From Amycolatopsis vastitatis (GTDB lineage: Bacteria; Actinomycetota; Actinomycetes; Mycobacteriales; Pseudonocardiaceae), in contig NZ_NMUL01000009.1 of the NCBI RefSeq assembly GCF_002234595.1, positions 248,001 through 312,000 of the forward strand: a DNA stretch of 64,000 bases. The letters run 5' to 3'. Below the pieces are notes generated by a model. It was not told the origin of the DNA and searched no databases. It worked only from the letters and a program-made list of their open reading frames with translations. Shown piece after piece: positions 58,312 to 64,000 of the stretch; within the stretch, counting starts at the first letter, position 1, and every line of letters begins with the position of its first letter. The translations under genes were made by a program, and so were the position numbers.

Positions 58312-58514
58312 GCGACGACCGGGGCCGGTGAAGACCCCCGGGTTTCGCGGACACCGGGGAGCCCGCCCGCCGGCGTGGTCACCCGGCCGTCCACGGCGAC
58401 CCCGTGCGCCTTCCCCGGACTGCCCGCGTGCCGGTCGGAGGGCGGCGAGCAGGCCGCGACGGCGAAGGCGAGGAGCCCGGCGGTCACCGCTGCGACCCGG
58501 CGGACCCCGGTCAG
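58305..58514 (-). CDS. Short lipoprotein, possible CTG start
   Basis: About 69 aa. TGVRRVAAVTAGLLAFAVAA followed by Cys is a good lipoprotein signal (lipobox AVAAC). The best start is a CTG at 58514 overlapping the upstream stop as CTGA; the next in-frame GTG would remove the positively charged part of the signal. The mature part (SPPSDRHAGSPGKAHG onward) is unstructured and Pro/Gly-rich. Downstream of a membrane protein in the same operon; its stop overlaps the GntR gene by seven bases. Function unknown. Confidence 0.55.
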   Translation of the reverse strand: MTGVRRVAAVTAGLLAFAVAACSPPSDRHAGSPGKAHGVAVDGRVTTPAGGLPGVRETRGSSPAPVVAH

Positions 58515-59086
58515 CGGCGGCGCCACCGCAGGACCTTCCGGGCCGCCGCATACGCGAGCCCCGCCGCCAGCACCCACGGGCCCGCGATGATGACCGGGTC
58601 CGCCAGGTGGTGCTTGACGTCCGCCCGGTTCTTGCCCACCCGCGAGGAAAAGCCGTGCCGGGTGAACTCGCTCAGCACGCCGGTCTCGGTGACCGGGTTG
58701 TCCGGGCGGAGCGTGGCGAACGAGCGCAGGTGGCTCTCCCAGGCGTCCACCCGGTCGGCGGCCAGCAGGAGCAGCCAGTGCGCGGCCCGCCCTTCGCTGT
58801 ACTTCCGGTAGGAAAACCGGCGCAGCGCACCGGAAAGCCCCTTCGGCGGGCACGACGTCCCGAAGACCGGGGTCAGGAACTCGTGCTCGATCGAGCGTTC
58901 CCGCGGCCATTTCTCCGGCTGCCGCTCGGGGAACTCCCAGTGGGCGCCGCTCTTGTCCTCCTGCCACCGCAGCTTCGGCACCGACGGCCGGTCCTTCGGG
59001 TCCAGGTCCGCGCCCCAGCCCGGGATCCGGGCGCGGAGGCTGTCGCTCGATTCGGCGATCGGCGGCCGTTCCGACGTGTACGTCAT
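58511..59086 (-). CDS. Membrane protein of unknown function linked to an alcohol dehydrogenase
   Basis: 191 aa, ATG at 59086. Polar N-terminal two-thirds with aromatic-rich blocks (KLRWQEDKSGAHWEFPERQP, HEFLTPVFGTSCPPKGLSGA) and one membrane helix near the end (ADPVIIAGPWVLAAGLAYAA). It follows the alcohol dehydrogenase by 13 bases, so they share an operon. No family recognised with confidence. Confidence 0.7.
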   Translation of the reverse strand: MTYTSERPPIAESSDSLRARIPGWGADLDPKDRPSVPKLRWQEDKSGAHWEFPERQPEKWPRERSIEHEFLTPVFGTSCPPKGLSGALRRFSYRKYSEGRAAHWLLLLAADRVDAWESHLRSFATLRPDNPVTETGVLSEFTRHGFSSRVGKNRADVKHHLADPVIIAGPWVLAAGLAYAAARKVLRWRRR

Positions 59087-59099
59087 GGTCGTCCCTTCC

Positions 59100-60248
59100 T
59101 CAGCCGGCGTCCGGCACGATCAGCGGCTTGATGCAGCCGTCCAGCTTGGCGGAGAAGATGTGGTAGCCCTCGGCGATGTGCTCCAGGGGGATGCGGTGGG
59201 TGACGATGTCGCTCGGCTTGAGGTAGCCGTTGCGGATGTGCTCGAACAGCCGCGGCCACTGCCGCTTCACCGGGCACTGGTTCATCCGCAGCGTGAGGCC
59301 CTTGTTCATCGCGTCGCCGAACTTGACGGCGCTGAACATCGGGCCGTAGGCGCCCATCACCGAAACCGTGCCACCCTTGCGGACGGCGTCGATGCACCAG
59401 TTGAGCGCCACCGGCGAGCCGCCCTGCAGCTTCAGCTTGGCCGAGGTGACGTGCTGGGTGAGGTTGCCGTCGGCCTCCGCGCCCACCGCGTCGATCGCGA
59501 CGTCGGCGCCGAGGTATCCGGTGAGCTTCTTCAGGTGCACGACGATGTCGTCGTATTCGGTGAAGTTGTACGTCTCGGCGTGGGCGAAGGTCCGCGCCTT
59601 CTCCAGGCGGTTCTCCAGGTGGTCGATGACGATCACCCGGCCCGCGCCCATCAGCCACGCCGATTTCGCCGCGAACAGGCCCACCGGTCCGGCGCCGAAC
59701 ACCACGACGACGTCGCCTTCCACGATTTCGCCCAGCTGCGCGCCGAAGTAGCCGGTGGCGAGCGCGTCGGTGAGCAGGACGGCGTCTTCTTCGGCCAGCC
59801 AGTCCGGGATCACGGCCGGCCCCACGTCGGCGAACGGCACCCGGACGAACTCGGCCTGGCCGCCGTCGTAGCCGCCGCAGGTGTGCGAGTAGCCGTAGAT
59901 CCCGCCGACCGCGGTGGCGTTCGGGTTGACGTTGTGGCAGTTGGAATACAGCCCGCGGGCGCAGAACCAGCACGTGCCGCAGAAGACGTTGAAGGGCACC
60001 ATGACGCGGTCGCCGCGCTTCAGGTTCCGCACCCCCGAGCCGACTTCTTCGACCACGCCGACGAATTCGTGCCCGAACGTCGTGCCGACGCGCGTGTCCG
60101 GCATCATCCCGTGGTACAGGTGCAGGTCCGAACCGCAGATCGCGGCCAGCGTCACCCGGACGATCGCGTCCCCGGGGTGTTCGATCGCGGGGACGTCCTT
60201 CTCTTCGACGCGGATCTTGTACGGGCCGCGGTACACCATCGCACGCAC
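59100..60248 (-). CDS. Zinc-dependent alcohol/formaldehyde dehydrogenase
   Basis: 382 aa, ATG at 60248. Catalytic zinc ligands in AAICGSDLHLYHG and TTFGHEFVGVVEEVGSGV, the structural zinc loop CGTCWFCARGLYSNC with four cysteines, and the NAD Rossmann VVVVFGAGPVGLFAAKSAWL. The layout matches the glutathione-independent formaldehyde dehydrogenase group. Cytosolic detoxification or C1 metabolism is likely. Leads an operon of three genes. Confidence 0.92.
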   Translation of the reverse strand: MRAMVYRGPYKIRVEEKDVPAIEHPGDAIVRVTLAAICGSDLHLYHGMMPDTRVGTTFGHEFVGVVEEVGSGVRNLKRGDRVMVPFNVFCGTCWFCARGLYSNCHNVNPNATAVGGIYGYSHTCGGYDGGQAEFVRVPFADVGPAVIPDWLAEEDAVLLTDALATGYFGAQLGEIVEGDVVVVFGAGPVGLFAAKSAWLMGAGRVIVIDHLENRLEKARTFAHAETYNFTEYDDIVVHLKKLTGYLGADVAIDAVGAEADGNLTQHVTSAKLKLQGGSPVALNWCIDAVRKGGTVSVMGAYGPMFSAVKFGDAMNKGLTLRMNQCPVKRQWPRLFEHIRNGYLKPSDIVTHRIPLEHIAEGYHIFSAKLDGCIKPLIVPDAG

Positions 60249-60294
60249 AGCGCCTCCTTCCGACGGGCCGTCGGCATACCCGTGGCCACCGCGG

Positions 60295-61005
60295 CTAACC
60301 CTCGGCGAACTCCGTGATCAACGCCGACGTCGAGCCGCCGGACCGCGCCGGGAACGTGTGCGCGCCGGGAACGGTGACGAACGCGCCGCGCGACGCGGCG
60401 GCGAGGGACCGCGCCCATGGTTCGGGGCTCAGCGTGTCCCGCCGGCCGCGCACGACCAGGACCGGGCACCGCAGCAGCGGCATCGCCCGTTCCGGTTCGT
60501 CCCGCTGGGCCGAGCGGATCATCCGCATCAACCGCCGGGGCCCGGCGCGCAGGTAGTGCGGGACGGTGCCGGGTAGCGCCGAGGGCGACTCGTGGACCAG
60601 GTCGGCCAAGAATGCCGCGGACAGGCGGTCCAGGCGGCGCAGCTCGGGCGGGAAGGTCGGCCCGGCCAGCACGAGCGCTCGGACGAGGTCCGGTCGCCGC
60701 GCCGCGACGGCGATGGCGGCCTGCGCAGCCGTCGAATGTCCGAAGAGGACAGTGGGCCGGTCCAGCCACGCGGTGACCGCGCCGGCGATCGCGTCGATCT
60801 CCGGGGCGCAGGCGAGTGGACCCGGCCCGCCGAAGCCGGGGACGTCGAGCAGATGGCTCCGCGTGGCCGCGGCGCACCCGTGCAGTGTGTCGACGAGGTA
60901 GCCCGGCGCGCCGAGGCCCGGCAGCAGCACGACCGGGGGACGGTCCGGGCGTTCGGCGCCGGCGGACAGCGCTCGCACGCGACCGGACGTCTTCAGGGTG
61001 TCCAT
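60295..61005 (-). CDS. Alpha/beta hydrolase
   Basis: 236 aa, start ATG 61005. Alpha/beta hydrolase fold with VVLLPGLGAPGYLVDTLHGC (oxyanion strand), LLDVPGFGGPG, nucleophile Ser in LFGHSTAAQAAIAVA, Asp in VVRGRRDTLSP and His in VPGAHTFP. This complete triad belongs to small esterase/haloperoxidase-like enzymes. Substrate unknown. Upstream of the dehydrogenase by 46 bases, perhaps in one operon. Confidence 0.9.
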   Translation of the reverse strand: MDTLKTSGRVRALSAGAERPDRPPVVLLPGLGAPGYLVDTLHGCAAATRSHLLDVPGFGGPGPLACAPEIDAIAGAVTAWLDRPTVLFGHSTAAQAAIAVAARRPDLVRALVLAGPTFPPELRRLDRLSAAFLADLVHESPSALPGTVPHYLRAGPRRLMRMIRSAQRDEPERAMPLLRCPVLVVRGRRDTLSPEPWARSLAAASRGAFVTVPGAHTFPARSGGSTSALITEFAEG

Positions 61006-61089
61006 GCTGCGGGATACCCGGGACCGGCGGTGACACACCGCTGTCCGGCACGAGCGCGGGACCGCGGTGACGGTGCGCCGCGGTAGGGG

Positions 61090-61203
61090 TCAGGCGGCCG
61101 CGTGGACCGCCCGGGTCACCAGGATCGCCTCCTGGCGGGTGGTGCCGAGGTCGGCGGCCGCGGCGAAGATGGTCTCCGCCGCGGCCCGGGCCGGGTCGTT
61201 CAT
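61090..61203 (-). CDS. Short hypothetical protein downstream of hsp20
   Basis: 37 codons from ATG 61203: MNDPARAAAETIFAAAADLG and then TTRQEAILVTRAVHAAA. Alanine-rich helix, no family. Follows hsp20 by 14 bases in the same direction. The ribosome site is weak (GACGGGA), so expression is uncertain. Confidence 0.4.
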   Translation of the reverse strand: MNDPARAAAETIFAAAADLGTTRQEAILVTRAVHAAA

Positions 61204-61217
61204 GTCCGGCGTTCCCG

Positions 61218-61655
61218 TCAGGCCTTGATCTCCTTCCGGTCGGACTGGGCGCCGCTGATCTCGATGCGCCGCGGCTTGGCCTTCTCGGCGACCGGGATGC
61301 GCAGCGTCAGCACGCCGGCCTCGTAGTCGGCGGCGATGTGGTCGGTGTCGAGGGTCTCGCCGAGGAACAGCTGCCGGGAGAAGACACCGAGCGGGCGTTC
61401 GCAGACCTGCATCTGCACGTCGTCACCGCCCGGGAGCGGACGGCGTTCGGCCTTGACGGTCAGCACGTTGCGTTCGATGTCCAGCTCGATGGCGTCCGGG
61501 GCGACGCCGGGCAGGTCGAAGCAGACCACGAACTCGTCGCCGGCGCGGTAGGCGTCCATGGGCATCGCGGCCGGCTTGGACCAGGTTCCGGGCGTGCCGA
61601 AGACCTGCTGGGTGAGGCGGTCCAGCTCACGGAACGGGTCGGTGCGCATCAACAT
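61218..61655 (-). CDS. hsp18: Small heat-shock protein, Hsp20/Hsp18 type
   Basis: 145 aa, ATG at 61655. Alpha-crystallin domain: YRAGDEFVVCFDLPGVAPDA, VLTVKAERRPLPGGDDVQMQ, ERPLGVFSRQLFLGE, ADYEAGVLTLRIPVAEKAKP. Forms oligomers that hold unfolded proteins. Upstream there is a promoter with TGTCATC-N5-GATGACA, the sequence known as the operator of RheA, the heat sensor of Streptomyces albus hsp18, hence the symbol. No rheA gene is adjacent; the neighbour is an SDR. Confidence 0.93.
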   Translation of the reverse strand: MLMRTDPFRELDRLTQQVFGTPGTWSKPAAMPMDAYRAGDEFVVCFDLPGVAPDAIELDIERNVLTVKAERRPLPGGDDVQMQVCERPLGVFSRQLFLGETLDTDHIAADYEAGVLTLRIPVAEKAKPRRIEISGAQSDRKEIKA

Positions 61656-61700
61656 CGGTTTCCTCCTCCTTCGGTTCGGTTCGTGTCAACACGCACCTCT

Positions 61701-61729
61701 TTTCTAGCATGTCATCCAAACGATGACAA
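61701..61729 (-). promoter_or_regulatory. hsp18 promoter with RheA-type operator
   Basis: On the minus strand TTGTCA (61729-61724), 17 bases, TAGAAA (61706-61701). TGTCATC-CAAAC-GATGACA (61710-61728) is a perfect operator over the -35 and spacer. Two extra GATGAC half-sites follow at 61748 and 61761. Confidence 0.85.
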
Positions 61730-61831
61730 GAACGAAGTCGTCAAAAAGATGACATCTTCCGATGACGTGTGGACCGGGACCCGGCGGGTAACTCGGGGAA
61801 CGGAGATCCCCCCGCACCCGAGGAGCGACCC

Positions 61832-62674
61832 GTGTCCGAGCAGCCCGCCCAGCAGCAGACCCCGCCCGGGACGACCGCCGCGATGACCCCGCGGCCCGAC
61901 CACGGCGAGCACACCTACCGCGGCTCCGGCAAGCTGACCGGCAAGGCGGCGCTCATCACCGGGGCCGACAGCGGGATCGGCCGCGCCGTGGCGATCGCGT
62001 ACGCCCGGGAAGGCGCCGACGTGCTCATCTCCTACCTCGACGAGCACGAGGACGCCGAAGAGACGCGCCGCTGGGTGGAGGAAGCCGGGCGCAAGGCCGT
62101 CGTCGTGCCCGGTGACGTCGCCGACCCGGCGCACTGCCGGGCCCTGGTCGCCCGCGCGGTCGAGGAGTTCGGCCGGCTCGACGTGCTGGTGAACAACGCC
62201 GCCTTCCAGATGAGCCACGACTCGCTCGAGGAGATCCCCGACGAGGAGTGGGACCGCACGCTCGCCATCAACCTCAGCGCGTTCTTCCACCTCGCCAAGG
62301 CCGCGGTGCCGCACATGAAGCCCGGGGCGTCGATCATCGGCAGCTCGTCGGTGAACTCCGACAGCCCGACGCCGCAGCTGCTGCCCTACGACGTCACGAA
62401 GGCGGGCATCGCGAACATGACGGCGGCACTGGCGCAGATGCTGGGACCGAAGGGGATCCGGGCCAACAGCGTTGCGCCGGGCCCGATCTGGACGCCGCTG
62501 ATCCCGTCCACCATGCCGGAAGACCAGGTGAAGTCCTTCGGCGAGCAGGTGCCGCTGGGCCGCGCCGGCCAGCCGGCCGAACTCGCGCCGGTGTACGTGC
62601 TGCTGGCTTCCGACGACGGCAGTTACGTGTCGGGCGCCCGCGTCGCGGTGACCGGGGGCGCGCCGATCCTCTGA
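61832..62674 (+). CDS. SDR-family oxidoreductase, general-stress type
   Basis: 280 aa, GTG at 61832 behind AGGAG. TGADSGIGRAVAIAYAREGA, NNAAFQMSHDSLEEI, catalytic Ser in IGSSSVNSDSP and Tyr/Lys in YDVTKAGIANMTAAL. The N-terminal PRPDHGEHTYRGSGKLTGKA and SIIGSSS pattern is that of the YhdG/GSP39-like stress dehydrogenases. Divergent from hsp18, with GATGAC half-sites between, so it could share heat control. Terminator at 62686. Confidence 0.9.
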   Translation: MSEQPAQQQTPPGTTAAMTPRPDHGEHTYRGSGKLTGKAALITGADSGIGRAVAIAYAREGADVLISYLDEHEDAEETRRWVEEAGRKAVVVPGDVADPAHCRALVARAVEEFGRLDVLVNNAAFQMSHDSLEEIPDEEWDRTLAINLSAFFHLAKAAVPHMKPGASIIGSSSVNSDSPTPQLLPYDVTKAGIANMTAALAQMLGPKGIRANSVAPGPIWTPLIPSTMPEDQVKSFGEQVPLGRAGQPAELAPVYVLLASDDGSYVSGARVAVTGGAPIL

Positions 62675-62685
62675 GCGGATCCGCA

Positions 62686-62722
62686 AGCGGAAAGCCGCCG
62701 GGACGCCCGGCGGCCTTCCGCT
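62686..62722. terminator. Bidirectional hairpin terminator
   Basis: A 17-bp stem with a single A-C mismatch and an ACG loop, ending AGCGGAA on one side and TTCCGCT on the other. Lies between the stops of the SDR and the DUF3040-like gene. Confidence 0.85.
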
Positions 62723-62724
62723 GT

Positions 62725-62967
62725 TCAGCCGCCGCGTTCGAGGTGCAGGCAGACGGCGAGGTTGACGGCGACGCATCCCGCGAACAACCACGGCAGCGCC
62801 AGGAAGATCCCGGCGGCCACCAGCGCCAGCGCGACGGCGTCCAGGCCGAGGCACAGCACCAGCGGTACCCGGGGCCCGGTCGGCCGCAGCCTCCGCTCGA
62901 GCCCGCGCAGCCGCCGCCGTTCCCGCGCGCTCAGCGGCGGGCCGGGGTCAGCGGCCGCGGGGATCAT
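62725..62967 (-). CDS. DUF3040-like small membrane protein
   Basis: 80 aa, ATG at 62967. The N-terminal amphipathic segment [20 protein letters not shown] resembles the LSxREQRxLxxIExxL start of DUF3040, followed by two membrane helices ([20 protein letters not shown] and [20 protein letters not shown]). It overlaps the end of ctaD by 20 bases, so it is coupled to it. Role unknown. Confidence 0.75.
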   Translation of the reverse strand: MIPAAADPGPPLSARERRRLRGLERRLRPTGPRVPLVLCLGLDAVALALVAAGIFLALPWLFAGCVAVNLAVCLHLERGG

Positions 62968-64000
62968 CGCTTTCGCCCTGCTCGTCGGGCTGGGTCGCGG
63001 CGGCCGCCAGCTCGGCCGGGTCCGCCGCGTTCCGGGGGTGCCCGCGGGTGACGTGGGCTTCTTCGCGCATCCGTTCCACCATGTGCGGGTAGTGCAGCTC
63101 GAACGCGGGGCGTTCGGAGCGGATGCGGGGCAGTTCGAGGAAGTTGTGCCGCGGTGGCGGGCTGGTGGTGGCCCACTCGAGCGAGTTGCCGAAGCCCCAG
63201 GGATCGTCCACGTCGATGGGGTCGCCGTAGCGGTAGCTCTTGAAGACGTTCCAGATGAACGGCAGCACGGACAGCCCCAGCAGGAACGCGCCGATCGTGG
63301 AAACCGTGTGCATCCAGGTGAAGCCATCGCTCGACAGGTAGTCGGCGTAGCGGCGCGGCATGCCCGCGTCCCCGAGCCAGTGCTGGATGAGGAATGTCGT
63401 GTGGAAGCCGATGAAGGTCGTCCAGAAGTGCCACTTCGCCAGCCTCTCGTCGAGCATCCGGCCGGTGATCTTGGGGAACCAGAAGTAGATGCCGGCGAAG
63501 GTCGCGAAGACGATCGTGCCGAAGAGCACGTAGTGGAAGTGCGCGACGACGAAGTAGCTGTCGTGGACGTGGAAGTCCAGCGGTGGCGAGGCGAGGATGA
63601 TCCCGGTGAGGCCGCCGAGCAGGAAGGTGACGAGGAAGCCGACCGACCACAGCATCGGCGACTCGAACGTCAGCTGCCCCTTCCACATCGTGCCGATCCA
63701 GTTGAAGAACTTGATCCCGGTCGGCACCGCGATCAGGAACGTCATGATCGAGAAGAACGGCAGCAGGACGGCGCCGGTGGCGAACATGTGGTGCGCCCAC
63801 ACCACCGCCGACAGCCCGGTGATCCCGATCGTCGCGAACACCATGAGCTTGTAGCCGAACAACGGCTTGCGGCTGAACACCGGCACGATCTCGGTGACGA
63901 TCCCGAAGTACGGCAGCGCGACCACGTAGACCTCGGGATGGCCGAAGAACCAGAACAGGTGCTGCCACAGGATCGCGCCGCCGTTCTCGGGGTCGAACAC
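62948..64000 (-). CDS. ctaD: Cytochrome c oxidase subunit I, 3' part
   Basis: The last 350 codons of an approximately 580-residue protein; the 5' end lies beyond the right edge. Visible: [20 protein letters not shown] (CuB His and cross-linked Tyr), AHHMFATG (two CuB His), [20 protein letters not shown], and [16 protein letters not shown] with the heme-ligand histidines. Terminal aa3 oxidase of the actinobacterial cytochrome bcc-aa3 chain. The C-terminal extension is acidic and variable. The following 80-aa membrane protein overlaps its end. Confidence 0.97.
   Translation of the reverse strand: MFDPENGGAILWQHLFWFFGHPEVYVVALPYFGIVTEIVPVFSRKPLFGYKLMVFATIGITGLSAVVWAHHMFATGAVLLPFFSIMTFLIAVPTGIKFFNWIGTMWKGQLTFESPMLWSVGFLVTFLLGGLTGIILASPPLDFHVHDSYFVVAHFHYVLFGTIVFATFAGIYFWFPKITGRMLDERLAKWHFWTTFIGFHTTFLIQHWLGDAGMPRRYADYLSSDGFTWMHTVSTIGAFLLGLSVLPFIWNVFKSYRYGDPIDVDDPWGFGNSLEWATTSPPPRHNFLELPRIRSERPAFELHYPHMVERMREEAHVTRGHPRNAADPAELAAAATQPDEQGESDDPRGR

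Overview
The window is very GC-rich actinobacterial chromosome. The organism looks like Amycolatopsis or a close Pseudonocardiaceae relative. Signs are many GTG starts, third-position GC coding, F420-type oxidoreductase families, AfsQ1-like signalling, a RheA-type heat-shock operator, and short interspersed repeats whose translations (ASPRAGGFATRTPEQ, VLNESFKT-like, RVPGRSV-like) I associate with Amycolatopsis. The genus is inference from memory, not a database match. I see no tRNA, rRNA, CRISPR array, transposase, prophage or biosynthetic gene cluster. The region reads as ordinary accessory chromosome: short operons, many with their own regulator.

Layout. 1-4.6 kb: HAD/ArsR pair, thioesterase, a MarR/PPOX divergon with overlapping start codons, a ROK regulator, a DUF427 protein and a carotenoid-oxygenase remnant. 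4.6-10.7 kb: Tat-exported two-subunit molybdenum hydroxylase, PucR-type regulator, TetR-LLM-CREC operon. 10.7-16.4 kb: SDR, aldo/keto reductase, MoxR/VWA pair, adenosine deaminase. 16.4-22 kb: RecQ, DUF6314, two SDRs, a paralogous pair of coiled proteins (one membrane-anchored, one with decapeptide repeats). 22-26.7 kb: DinB, SoxR, AfsQ1/AfsQ2-like two-component system with a GerMN lipoprotein, PAP2 phosphatase. 26.7-34 kb: 21-bp repeat array, PLP decarboxylase, TPP enzyme with pirin, SSB, PhoU-like, zinc-ribbon and Ddn-like proteins. 34-38.6 kb: class A PBP beside a MarR-ABC exporter operon. 38.6-46.3 kb: ArsR/quinone reductase divergon, small unknowns, LysR/MFS divergon. 46.3-53.6 kb: orphan histidine kinase, a carboxylesterase lacking the usual nucleophile serine, a three-subunit PaoABC-like molybdenum hydroxylase with a TetR regulator and paired operators. 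53.6-61 kb: flavoprotein, partial inositol-catabolic operon with GntR regulator, formaldehyde/alcohol dehydrogenase operon, alpha/beta hydrolase. 61-64 kb: Hsp20 under a RheA-type operator, SDR, DUF3040-like protein, 3' part of ctaD.

Genes work mostly in small regulator-plus-enzyme units. Clear operator palindromes can be seen for MarR (1786), TetR (10639, 52859/52895), SoxR (23008), MarR (38190), ArsR (38605), LysR (44322), GntR (57472) and RheA type (61710). Several promoters place the -10 hexamer 6-8 bases before the start codon, suggesting leaderless transcripts. The most striking structure is the MarR/PPOX start site at 1778-1809: two leaderless promoters arranged with near-perfect two-fold symmetry around a palindrome containing both ATG codons. 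I did not find a large undescribed system; the best novel candidates are that divergon, the paralogous pair at 20.6-21.9 kb, the recurrent GTCC-N5-GGAC motif and the altered-active-site esterase.
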